Below are positions 9,323-17,117 of a stretch of DNA of 64,000 nucleotides, piece by piece; the first letter of the stretch is position 1, and each line of letters starts with the position of its first letter. Below the pieces are notes generated by a model. That model did not search any database. It was given only the letters and a program-made list of their open reading frames with translations, and had not been told where the DNA came from. Both the position numbers and the translations under genes were made by a program. Origin of the DNA: Tsuneonella litorea (GTDB taxonomy: Bacteria; Pseudomonadota; Alphaproteobacteria; Sphingomonadales; Sphingomonadaceae); contig NZ_JAOAMV010000005.1 of NCBI RefSeq assembly GCF_025154015.1, forward strand, positions 186,001 to 250,000, written 5' to 3'.

Positions 9323-10006
9323 TCAGCGAACGCGCGGACCGCCGAACGGCAGCGGCGGAGGGGGACGGCGCGCGCCGCGGGGCAGCTGGGCCTGGTAGGC
9401 CCGGCCGCAATGCTCCACGCAGTAAGGAAAGCCGGGGTTCACCGCCTCCCCGCAGAAATGGAAATCCGGCTCGCCCGGGTGCCCCATCGGCCAGCGGCAG
9501 ACCTTTTCGCTGAGGTCGAGCAGGCTGGTCTTGTCGGCGATCTCGGGGCTGGGCTTGGCAGGCACAAGGCGGCGCGGCGGTGCGGGCGGGATCGGCGCCT
9601 GCTGGTCGCCGGGACCCTGGCGCAGAAAGCCGCCCGGGCCGACCGAGACGATCTTCGGCAGGTCGGGCGTCGGATTTGGGATCGGCTGGCTCGGCGTATC
9701 GGCGCGCGGTGCCGGGCGCGGCTCGGCGGCAGGCGCGGGGGCGGCCGCCGCGGGGCGCGGGGGGCTCGCCTGCGGAGCGGCCCTCCTGGGAGCCGGCTTG
9801 GGTGCGGGCGCGGCGGCCTTCTTGGGTTCGGGCTTCTCGTCGTTCGCCTTGACGGGGGACGGGCGCGACTTGAGGCCGAGGCGATGCGCCTTGCCGATCA
9901 CCGCGTTGCGGCTGACCCCGCCGAGCTCGTCGGCGATCTGGCTGGCGGTCGCGCCGCCTTCCCACATCTTCTTCAGCGTCGCGATGCGTTCGTCGGTCCA
10001 GCTCAT
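9323..10006 (-). CDS. gcrA: GcrA cell cycle regulator
   Basis: 227 residues. GcrA is the alphaproteobacterial factor that works with sigma70 at promoters carrying methylated GANTC sites. The N-terminal helix-turn-helix (MSWTDERIATLKKMW, then SRNAVIGKAHRLGL) and the C-terminal block CRWPMGHPGEPDFHFCG are both conserved. The middle is a long Pro/Ala/Lys-rich linker, as usual. The gene has its own terminator. Its presence is one of the best taxonomic cues in the window. Confidence 0.95.
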   Translation of the reverse strand: MSWTDERIATLKKMWEGGATASQIADELGGVSRNAVIGKAHRLGLKSRPSPVKANDEKPEPKKAAAPAPKPAPRRAAPQASPPRPAAAAPAPAAEPRPAPRADTPSQPIPNPTPDLPKIVSVGPGGFLRQGPGDQQAPIPPAPPRRLVPAKPSPEIADKTSLLDLSEKVCRWPMGHPGEPDFHFCGEAVNPGFPYCVEHCGRAYQAQLPRGARRPPPPLPFGGPRVR

Positions 10007-10089
10007 CGAGGGATATCTTTTCCTGTCGTCTCCGGCCTCATCGCCCGGGATACTTGCCTGTGACGGCGCTTGGCCCTAGTCGCCGCGCC

Positions 10090-10956
10090 ATGGCCGATCA
10101 AGCCCAGCCCATCGAGACCACCGCTGCCACCCCCGCGTCGTTTCGTCCGCGCGGGGAGCCGGTGATCCATGGCATAAACCGGATCGGTGTGTGGAGCCTC
10201 TATATTAAGGAGGTTCGGCGGTTTCTCAAGGTGCAGACCCAGACTGTCTGGGCTCCCGCGGTCACGACGCTGCTGTTTCTGGTGATTTTCACCGTCGCCA
10301 TGGGGCGGAGCGGCCGGATGGTCCTCGGCGTTCCCTTCGCGACGTTCGTCGCGCCGGGGCTCATCGTCATGGGAATGATGCAGAACGCCTTCGCCAATTC
10401 GAGCTTCAGTTTCCTGTCCGGCAAGATCCAGGGAACGATCATCGACCTGCTGATGCCGCCGCTGTCGCATGGCGAGCTGATGACGGGCATTGTCGGCGCG
10501 GCGGTGACGCGATCGGTCATGGTGGGCACGACGGTGGCGCTAGCGATGCTGCTCTACCCCGGCGTAAGCCTTGCGGTGGCGCATCCGTGGGCGGTGATCT
10601 GGTTCGGCCTCATGGGTGCGATCATGCTCGCGTTGCTCGGCCTGCTGACATCGATCTGGGCCGAGAAATTCGATCATGCCGCGGCGGTGACCAACTTCGT
10701 TGTTGCCCCGCTCAGCCTGCTGTCGGGCACGTTCTACGTGATCCACAACCTCGCACCGGCGTTCCAGGCGATCAGCCGCGCCAATCCGTTCTTCTACGTG
10801 ATCTCGGGCTTCCGGTTCGGGTTTCTCGGCGAAAGCGACATCGGCAGCACGAACCAGGCGGTGGTTTGGAGCGCGGTCGGCCTCGGGCTGTTCAACGCGG
10901 CGCTCGGCGCGGTGACCTATGCAATCCTGCGCAGCGGCTGGAAGCTGAAGAGCTAG
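10090..10956 (+). CDS. ABC-2 type transporter permease
   Basis: 288 residues with six predicted membrane segments. The arrangement (short cytoplasmic N-terminus, LYIKEVRRFLKVQTQTVWAP, C-terminal ANPFFYVISGFRFGFLGESD) is that of the ABC-2 membrane family that exports lipids, polysaccharides or drugs. The ATPase partner is not in the window next to it. MADQAQPIE is chosen as start because upstream in-frame codons overlap the gcrA promoter region. Its TAG stop shares the palindrome CTAG with the stop of convergent hspQ. Confidence 0.88.
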   Translation: MADQAQPIETTAATPASFRPRGEPVIHGINRIGVWSLYIKEVRRFLKVQTQTVWAPAVTTLLFLVIFTVAMGRSGRMVLGVPFATFVAPGLIVMGMMQNAFANSSFSFLSGKIQGTIIDLLMPPLSHGELMTGIVGAAVTRSVMVGTTVALAMLLYPGVSLAVAHPWAVIWFGLMGAIMLALLGLLTSIWAEKFDHAAAVTNFVVAPLSLLSGTFYVIHNLAPAFQAISRANPFFYVISGFRFGFLGESDIGSTNQAVVWSAVGLGLFNAALGAVTYAILRSGWKLKS

Positions 10957-11333
10957 TGCGTGAGCCCGCGGCGCAGCTTGTAGCGGCCGTCGGCGAAGTC
11001 ATCGAACAGTTCGGCGACCTGTGGATGGTCGACCGGGCCGTTCTCAGCGTCCGCGAGCAGGTTCTGCTGGCTGACATAGGCGACGTACGAGGAATCACCG
11101 TTCTCGGCGAGAAGGTGATAGAACGGCTGGTCCTTGTGCGGGCGCACGGCCTGGGGGATCGACTCGTACCACTCGTCGCTGTTGGCGAAGACCGGGTCGA
11201 TGTCGAACACGACTCCGCGGAAATCGAAGATCCGGTGGCGCACGACCTCGCCGATCGCGAATCGCGACCGCGCGTGGCGCGGCGCCTCGATCGTGCGGCC
11301 TGCGGTGGCAGAGAAGAAGTGCGCGCGGTCCAT
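10953..11333 (-). CDS. hspQ: Heat shock protein HspQ
   Basis: 126 residues. HspQ is a small hemimethylated-DNA-binding-fold protein that in enterobacteria modulates Lon and DnaA turnover. The conserved block FAIGEVVRHRIFDFRGVVFD and the later PFYHLLAENG-YVAYVSQQNL match the family. The start MDRAHFF is chosen; the longer open frame upstream is antisense to the tRNA flank and gives unrelated sequence. It is the last gene before the tRNA-Ser and lies outside the proposed island. Confidence 0.92.
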   Translation of the reverse strand: MDRAHFFSATAGRTIEAPRHARSRFAIGEVVRHRIFDFRGVVFDIDPVFANSDEWYESIPQAVRPHKDQPFYHLLAENGDSSYVAYVSQQNLLADAENGPVDHPQVAELFDDFADGRYKLRRGLTH

Positions 11334-11492
11334 GACAACGCGAATATAGGCTTTCGCAAGTGCGAGACAAGGCGCGCGCGGGGCTCGTCCCCGGTCGACT
11401 GCGCAAGAGGTCTTGGCAAGCGCGAAACGCTCGGCTAGGCGGCGCGCTCGCTTCGGCCGGCTCCCTGCGGGAGCCCAGCGCACGAACCTCGC

Positions 11493-11584
<92 letters not shown>

Positions 11585-11749
11585 CACCCCCAGCACCAGT
11601 CTCCGTTTACAGGGTACTCGGGCAACGCCGCGGAACAGGCGGGCTTGCGCGCCCTATTCGGTAACGGCCGCACCATTCGCTGGCCGTCTCCGCCGATATC
11701 AGGGTCGTTTCATCGCGCCGGTCTCCGCGCCGATCGCCATCGGTACGGT

Positions 11750-11967
11750 TTCCCTGCAAAACAGGGAAGAACAGGGAAAAATGCAAATTTTGACGCGAAA
11801 ACAGGCCAATTGCGCCCGATTCCGCGATCTCTCGCCTCAGAAAATGCCGTAATTATCGTAACTTGCGAGGCCGAAAGTGTCCTTTCCCTGTTATTCGCCG
11901 GAACAGGGTATTTTATCGCCCGTAACAGGGAGCATATTCGCCCTTAACAGGCTATTTGATCGCGAGG
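11750..11967. repeat. AACAGGG/CCCTGT repeat region next to attL
   Basis: The 11583-12025 stretch has no gene before the transposase. It holds repeated CAGGG motifs. TTCCCTG-CAAAA-CAGGGAA (11750-11768) is a perfect inverted repeat, a further ACAGGG lies at 11771, and ACAGG at 11801. Three units of a 22-bp direct repeat start with AACAGG at 11902, 11924 and 11946 and share an ATCGC or TTCGC core. The 3' half of a fourth unit precedes them. The IS6 left end begins where a further unit would start. They could be recombinase arm-type sites or a structured non-coding repeat family (inference). Confidence 0.65.
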
Positions 11968-12806
11968 TCTTGTCAAAGCAAATGCACCTGCTGGGATTGC
12001 GGGACGTTTGGGGTAGGGCGAGAGCATGCCTCGGCCTCGAAAACCAGCCAGTCCATTCCGCTATTTCAACTCGTCACCGGAGATCATCCGCCTCGCGGTG
12101 CTGATGTATGTCCGATTTCCGCTGTCGCTGCGAAACGTTGAGGACCTTCTCTTCGAACGCGGGATCGACATCTGCCACGAGACGGTACGGCTTTGGTGGA
12201 ACAGGTTCGGTCCGATGTTCGCAGCCGACATCCGGCGTCAGCGGGTAAGCCGGATGAAGGGCTTTCGCCAATGGCGCTGGCACCTTGACGAGGTGATCGT
12301 AAAGGTCAACGGCGGGCGCCACTACCTGTGGCGGGCTGTCGATCACGAAGGCGAAATCCTCGAGAGCTTCGTCACCAGGAAACGGGACAAAGCTGCTGCT
12401 TTGCGTTTTTTGAAGAGAGCGCTGAAGCGACATGGCAAGGCCGAAGCAGTGGTCACTGATGGCTTGAAATCATATCCAGCAGCGATGCGAGATCTGGGCA
12501 ATCTGGAACGCCGGGAGATGGGGCGCTGGCTGAACAATCGAGCCGAGAATTCGCACCTGCCGTTCCGACGACGAGAAAGAGCAATGCTGCGATTTCGACA
12601 AATGAAATCGCTCCAGAAATTCGCGTCGGTACACGCCTCGTTTCACAACCACTTTAACCAGGAACGTCATCTCGTCGACAGAGACACATTCAAAGCTCGC
12701 CGCTCGGCCGCGCTGGCCGAGTGGCAATCCCTCATGGCCTGAACAAACGCTAGGGAAGGGCGAACTCTGCCAACCGGAGACGAGTTGCGGTTAGACTGAC
12801 AGCACC
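11966..12806 (+). mobile_element. IS6-family insertion sequence
   Basis: The transposase gene is framed by imperfect terminal inverted repeats: GGTCTTGTCA at 11966 and, reading inward on the other strand, GGTGCTGTCA from 12806 (8 of 10 match). The 841-bp length fits IS6 elements. The flanking 8-mers (GATCGCGA and GTTCAGCG) differ, so there is no target duplication. That suggests the element mediated a deletion or other rearrangement. The exact ends are inferred. Confidence 0.7.
12026..12742 (+). CDS. IS6-family DDE transposase
   Basis: 238 residues, the usual IS6 length. The N-terminus has the small helix-turn-helix (SLRNVEDLLFERGIDICHETV). The catalytic triad is visible as WHLDEVIVKV (first D), VVTDGLKSYPAAM (second D) and NNRAENSHLPFRRRER (E). 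The gene is intact and its composition is less GC-rich than the flanking genes. Its right end abuts a truncated depolymerase fragment. Confidence 0.95.
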   Translation: MPRPRKPASPFRYFNSSPEIIRLAVLMYVRFPLSLRNVEDLLFERGIDICHETVRLWWNRFGPMFAADIRRQRVSRMKGFRQWRWHLDEVIVKVNGGRHYLWRAVDHEGEILESFVTRKRDKAAALRFLKRALKRHGKAEAVVTDGLKSYPAAMRDLGNLERREMGRWLNNRAENSHLPFRRRERAMLRFRQMKSLQKFASVHASFHNHFNQERHLVDRDTFKARRSAALAEWQSLMA

Positions 12807-12975
12807 GTTCAGCGGAATACTGCCCGAGAACCGCAAGCACCACTTGCAACCCGACGTGGGACATTACGGGGTATTTTCGGGCTCGAAGTTTTATGAAGCG
12901 ATTTACCCTGCAATTCGCGCCTTCATCGAAAACGGCAAGGTTAGCCGCAGGTCGGTCGTTGCAGGGTCTGCTTGA
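12807..12975 (+). pseudogene. C-terminal remnant of intracellular PHA depolymerase (PhaZ-type)
   Basis: Directly after the IS right end an open frame of about 56 codons runs to TGA at 12973-12975. It translates to a segment with KHHLQPDVGHYGVFSGSKF followed by YPAIRAFIENGK. The H-x-L-Q-P-x-V-G-H-Y-G-V-F-x-G block is the conserved C-terminal active-site region (catalytic His) of intracellular polyhydroxyalkanoate depolymerases. The N-terminal several hundred residues are missing, so this is a 5'-truncated, dead gene cut by the IS6 event. Confidence 0.75.
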
Positions 12976-13025
12976 TCGATGGGCATATTGGCGACCTCAA
13001 CGCACCGGCCAGCGTCGCCATAGGC

Positions 13026-14270
13026 CTAGGGCCTCGGATAGTCGCTTATTCGGGCAGGGCGGAGTCCCTGCGCGGCAAGGGCTGCCGCGGCCAGGAGGCC
13101 CATGCTGACAAGCAGTGCGACATCGTAGTCACCGAACCTGTCGCGGCTCAGGCCGATCAGGAAGGGGCTGAGGCCAAACCCGAGCGAATACATGCTGTAA
13201 AGCCAGCCGTAGATCGCGCCGAAAGCTTTCTGGCCGAAGCGTCGCGAAGCGAGATAGGCGAGCAGATCGAGTTCGGCCCCAAGAAGAAGGCCGATGAGGG
13301 CCACCGCGAGCGCCCCCGTGGCCATTCCGCCAAGCCCCAATAGTGCCACCCCGAAGGCGCCGAGCGCAAGGACCAGCGTGGTGACAAGTCGCGCGGGAAA
13401 CCGGTCGAGCGCGAGGCCGATCACCAGGCGACCGACGGCGCTGGCCACGCCGATGACCGAAGCGAAGCGGGCCGCAGTACGAGCGTCGGCACCGAGATCT
13501 TTGAACAGCGGAATCAGGTGGACGATCAGCCCGCCGATCCCAAGTGCCATGCAGAACGCCAGCGTCGTGGCCAGCCAGAATGCGGGCGTGCGGCGAGCCT
13601 CAAAAAAGGTGAGGCCCGGTTCGTCCGATGCTTTCGTCCCGCTCGCCTTGAACCGCCGCTCATTGGGACCGAATCCGAACCACACGACCGGAGCGGCTCC
13701 GATGGCGCAGGCTGAGATTACCCAGTAACCCGCCTGCCACCCGAAGGCGGCGGTAGCCTCGGTAACGGCAATCGGCACCCAGGTTCCAGCAAGGCCTGCG
13801 CCGGTGAGAGCAATCCCGAGCGCTATGCCCCGTCTCACGTCGAAGCCGGCGGTGATCGGCCGAAGGAGAACGATCGGGGTGGAGCCGACGCCGGCCAAGG
13901 CAATGAGAAAGTAGGCGACGAGGAACGAGGCGAAACTGACCAGCGTCAGGCTCATCGTGAGGACGATGAGACCGTACGCCAGCAAGCTGAGCGCGCCGAC
14001 GGCGGCCGCCCCGAACCGGTCGGCCAGCCTGCCGACGATCGGGCCGCCGAGGAACACGCCCAGGGTCAATACCGAAACGGCGAGGGAGATGCTGCTGCGG
14101 TCCCAGCCGAATTGCTCGTTGAGCGGATCGATGAACGAGCCGAGGCTGTAGATCATCACCGCGTTCATGCTGGTGGTCAGCCCGATGAACGCGCTCACCA
14201 GCAGCAGCTTGTTGTTGGCGAATTCGCTCCAGCCCGCCCTGCCAGTCCTCCCTGCGAACGGCTCGCTCAC
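13026..14270 (-). CDS. MFS transporter (monocarboxylate/OFA-like)
   Basis: 414 residues with twelve predicted helices. The loop between helices 2 and 3 carries GRLADRFGAAAVG, the MFS signature, and the overall type (SLGSFIDPLNEQFGWDRSSIS at the start) fits the oxalate/formate and monocarboxylate antiporter subgroup. The start is GTG at 14270, with an AGGGAGG ribosome site unusually close to it. It follows TonB receptor 1 by 57 bp on the same strand. A joint role in outer and inner membrane uptake of the pathway substrate is likely. Confidence 0.85.
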   Translation of the reverse strand: MSEPFAGRTGRAGWSEFANNKLLLVSAFIGLTTSMNAVMIYSLGSFIDPLNEQFGWDRSSISLAVSVLTLGVFLGGPIVGRLADRFGAAAVGALSLLAYGLIVLTMSLTLVSFASFLVAYFLIALAGVGSTPIVLLRPITAGFDVRRGIALGIALTGAGLAGTWVPIAVTEATAAFGWQAGYWVISACAIGAAPVVWFGFGPNERRFKASGTKASDEPGLTFFEARRTPAFWLATTLAFCMALGIGGLIVHLIPLFKDLGADARTAARFASVIGVASAVGRLVIGLALDRFPARLVTTLVLALGAFGVALLGLGGMATGALAVALIGLLLGAELDLLAYLASRRFGQKAFGAIYGWLYSMYSLGFGLSPFLIGLSRDRFGDYDVALLVSMGLLAAAALAAQGLRPARISDYPRP

Positions 14271-14327
14271 CTCCCTAGGCCCCGGTTCCGCAGGCGGATC
14301 GTCCGGCAGACAGGCCGCCCGTGCTGG

Positions 14328-16865
14328 TCAAAAGCGCACCTGGGCCTGCACCGCGACCTCGCGGCCACGGGCGACCACCGCCCGCTGCTCGCCCTGGGTC
14401 AGGGGAACGCTCGTTCCACCCGTACGATCGCCGGCGAACAGGAGGTAATACTCGTTGGTAAGGTTTCGGCCGATCAGGGACACCTTCCAGCCGCCGTCGC
14501 TCGCGCCGATCCCGACGCTGGCGTTGAGCCGCCAGAAAGCGTCCTGCCTGCTCGCCGGAGCGAGCGTGTCCCCTGCGAAATAGGAGCCGCTGTAGATCGC
14601 ATCGCCGGTTACGGTGAACGCAAGATCGTCGCCTGCCGCGCCGGTGTAGTCGAAGCCCGCGTTGGCCGCCCAGTCGGGAGAGCGGGCCGGCGCACGGCCG
14701 TCGAATACCTGCTGAAGGATCGCACCGCCGGCTGCAGTGCGCGCGCGCGAACCGTCGGGATTCAGCACGAACGAGCATCCCGGCGGGGCACTGGCGGTCA
14801 GAGCCTGGCTTACCGGAATGGAGTATCCGTAGCACTGGCCGGTGTAATCGCGAAACCGGTTGTGGACATAGGCGAGGGCGCTGCGGAGTCGCAGGCTGCT
14901 GCTAGCCTCGAGATCAGCCTCGATCTCGAACCCGCGCTGGCGGACCTTGCCCGCGTTGTTGATCTGGAAACGGATCGCGGCCGCATCGTATGTCGTGACC
15001 TGGAGGTCCTTGAAGTCGAACGCGAACGCCGTCGCCTGCAGGGTGAGGCGGTCGATCACTTCCCCTTTCGCGCCCATTTCGAAGCCCTTCACCGTTTCCG
15101 ATGTGAAGTCGATGTCCGAAAGGGTCGTGCTCGTCTGGATCGGGCTGGTGATGCCGAAACCGCCCGACTTGAACCCCGTCTTATAGGCGACGTAGATCGT
15201 CGAATTCGGGACCGGGTGATACGAAAGCGTGACTTCAGGCGAGATGTTTTCGTCCTTGAAGCGTCCGGCGAGGACGCCCGGTGTCTTGTCGATCGAACTT
15301 GCGTACACGGTGTTCAGCGTGTCGAAGCGGCCAAGCGCCGTGTTCACGCCGTAGATGTTGCGATTGAAGGTCGTCTTGCGTTCCGAAGTCCAGCGCGCGC
15401 CGGCCGACAGCTCGAGCTCGTCGGTTATGTCCCACAACAGCTGGCCGAATGCCGAATAGGCTCGGCCCTTCAGGTTGGCCTCCTTGACGTACGTGACCAG
15501 CTGATCTGTGGCGGGATTGTAGCTGATGTCCGCCCGGAAGTTCGTGTGGTTATACAACTGGTCCTTCGAATCCTGGAAATATACGCCGGCCTGGAAGTTG
15601 ATAGGTCCGTCGAAGTCGCTCTGGGCGCGGATTTCCTGGCTGAAGCTGCGGTAGCGCGTGTCCTCGAAGGTCGTCAGCGCGTTGTCGACCGTGTGGGTCA
15701 GCCCGGAAATGCTGCGGTAACGGTTGTACAGCGTGCCCGTGATCGACGTGAGCGAGATGGCTCCCAGGTCCAGCTTCATGTTGAGCGAAGTGGTGAATGC
15801 CCGCTGCCGTCCGCGCGACCGATTGTCGCCGTCGAGCTGCGGGATGCGATTGGCGATCGCCGGCACGATGTTGCTGAAACTGGTCTGGTTGTCGGCCCGG
15901 CAATCGCCGAACGGATCCGGCACCGCGAAAGAGCGCGGCCGACCGTCGGAACACGGCCCGATGTTTTGGGAATAGCTGCCGCCGCCCTGGTCGATCCCGT
16001 GGAGAGCGAAGGCCTTGGCCGTCGCGGTGAAGTTGCCCGTAGGGCGGAATTCAAGAGTGGCCCGGCCCATGACCTCGTAATCGCCCACCCGATCGTCGGG
16101 CGGGCCGGGCAGGCGCCCCTCGGCCGCCGGCAGGGCCGCCGGGAAGAATGGGTTCGCGGCCGGTTGCGCGTTGTTGTAGAGCCAGCCCTTCATGTCGCGG
16201 TACTTGACCGCGATCCGCCCGCCCAGGGTTTCGGACAGCGGCCCCGCGACGAATCCTTCGGTCGTCACCTCGTCGCCGACGAACTCGTAAGCGGCACGCA
16301 GGCCAGCCGAGAGATCGGTGGTCGGTCCAGCCGAGGTCACCGAGATGACGCCCGCCGGGCTGTTCTTGCCGAAGAACAGCGCTTGGGGACCCTTGAGGAT
16401 CTCGACCTGCTGGAGGTCGAAGAAACCCAGCGTGGCGACGCGTCCGGATGATGTCTGCACGCCATCGAGCGCGACCGACACGGGTTGTTCGTAGCCCACC
16501 TGCGTCGGCGGGGAACTGATGCCGCGAATGGACAGCGAGCCGCCGCCGATGGTCCGATAGTTGCTGATGATCACGGTGGGCGTCATCTCGCCGATCTTGG
16601 TGAGATCGCCCGCGTTGTAGCGGTTGATGTCTTCAGCCGACAGTGCCGAGACCGCCACCGGGACCTCGAGCAGTCCTTCGCTGCGGAGTCGGGCGGTAAC
16701 GATGATCTCGGAGCCGTCGGCAGGGTCCTGACCACTCGCTCCGGCGGCATTCTCGGGACCGTCGGATGTCTCTGCCTGTGCGAGTGCCGGCGAGGCAATC
16801 GCCGCGAGCGCAAGCACACTCGAGGAGCACAGAATTCTAACGGGGTTTACCTTCCTTCGATCCAT
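14328..16865 (-). CDS. TonB-dependent outer-membrane receptor 1
   Basis: 845 residues: a signal peptide ending near ASPALAQA, a TonB-box-like EIIVTAR, a plug domain (VPVAVSALSAEDINRYN...VEILKGPQALFFGKNSPAG) and a beta-barrel ending in the aromatic QVRF. This FyuA/CirA-like type is very common in sphingomonads, where it imports hydrophobic or aromatic substrates and sugars. AGGAGG precedes the ATG. Two TetR-type palindromes lie 19-84 bp upstream, shared with the divergent monooxygenase gene. Confidence 0.93.
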   Translation of the reverse strand: MDRRKVNPVRILCSSSVLALAAIASPALAQAETSDGPENAAGASGQDPADGSEIIVTARLRSEGLLEVPVAVSALSAEDINRYNAGDLTKIGEMTPTVIISNYRTIGGGSLSIRGISSPPTQVGYEQPVSVALDGVQTSSGRVATLGFFDLQQVEILKGPQALFFGKNSPAGVISVTSAGPTTDLSAGLRAAYEFVGDEVTTEGFVAGPLSETLGGRIAVKYRDMKGWLYNNAQPAANPFFPAALPAAEGRLPGPPDDRVGDYEVMGRATLEFRPTGNFTATAKAFALHGIDQGGGSYSQNIGPCSDGRPRSFAVPDPFGDCRADNQTSFSNIVPAIANRIPQLDGDNRSRGRQRAFTTSLNMKLDLGAISLTSITGTLYNRYRSISGLTHTVDNALTTFEDTRYRSFSQEIRAQSDFDGPINFQAGVYFQDSKDQLYNHTNFRADISYNPATDQLVTYVKEANLKGRAYSAFGQLLWDITDELELSAGARWTSERKTTFNRNIYGVNTALGRFDTLNTVYASSIDKTPGVLAGRFKDENISPEVTLSYHPVPNSTIYVAYKTGFKSGGFGITSPIQTSTTLSDIDFTSETVKGFEMGAKGEVIDRLTLQATAFAFDFKDLQVTTYDAAAIRFQINNAGKVRQRGFEIEADLEASSSLRLRSALAYVHNRFRDYTGQCYGYSIPVSQALTASAPPGCSFVLNPDGSRARTAAGGAILQQVFDGRAPARSPDWAANAGFDYTGAAGDDLAFTVTGDAIYSGSYFAGDTLAPASRQDAFWRLNASVGIGASDGGWKVSLIGRNLTNEYYLLFAGDRTGGTSVPLTQGEQRAVVARGREVAVQAQVRF

Positions 16866-16883
16866 CCCATCCTCCTATCGCTT

Positions 16884-16901
16884 GTCCACGCAGGCGTTGA
16901 G
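16884..16901. promoter_or_regulatory. Operator site 1 (TetR-type palindrome)
   Basis: GTCCACG-CAGG-CGTTGAG: the weakest of the ten related 18-bp palindromes, 19 bp upstream of the TonB receptor 1 start. Confidence 0.45.
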
Positions 16902-16931
16902 TTATCACGAAGTACATCGAACCTTTCCTTT

Positions 16932-16949
16932 GTCAACAGATTCGTTGAA
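16932..16949. promoter_or_regulatory. Operator site 2 (TetR-type palindrome)
   Basis: GTCAACA-GATT-CGTTGAA in the divergent promoter between TonB receptor 1 and the HAPMO-like monooxygenase; 48 bp from site 1. Confidence 0.6.
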
Positions 16950-17075
16950 TCACGGCAGGCGTCGCGTCAGCGACGATCTAGGATCCTTATAAAAGGCTTA
17001 TATAACAATATATAAGAAGAGGGCACTCCTCCTCGATCCGCCCGGCTGGAACCTGCGATTGACAAACGGGCACAA

Positions 17076-17093
17076 TTCCACAAGAGTGTTGAA
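17076..17093. promoter_or_regulatory. Operator site 3 (TetR-type palindrome)
   Basis: TTCCACA-AGAG-TGTTGAA, 24 bp upstream of the monooxygenase GTG start, where a bound repressor would block the promoter or leader. Confidence 0.65.
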
Positions 17094-17117
17094 TATAGCT
17101 CAAGGGAGCCCAAGGAA

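Noticed and set aside
14112-16451. 779-codon plus-strand frame opposite TonB receptor 1
   Set aside because: Antisense shadow of a high-GC gene; low-complexity, Arg-rich product without any domain. Similar shadows at 56056-59241 and 53842-55929 were dropped for the same reason.
16966-16981. Inverted repeat CGTCGC-GTCA-GCGACG upstream of the HAPMO-like gene
   Set aside because: Could be a binding site, but it has no second copy in the window and such short GC palindromes are expected by chance.
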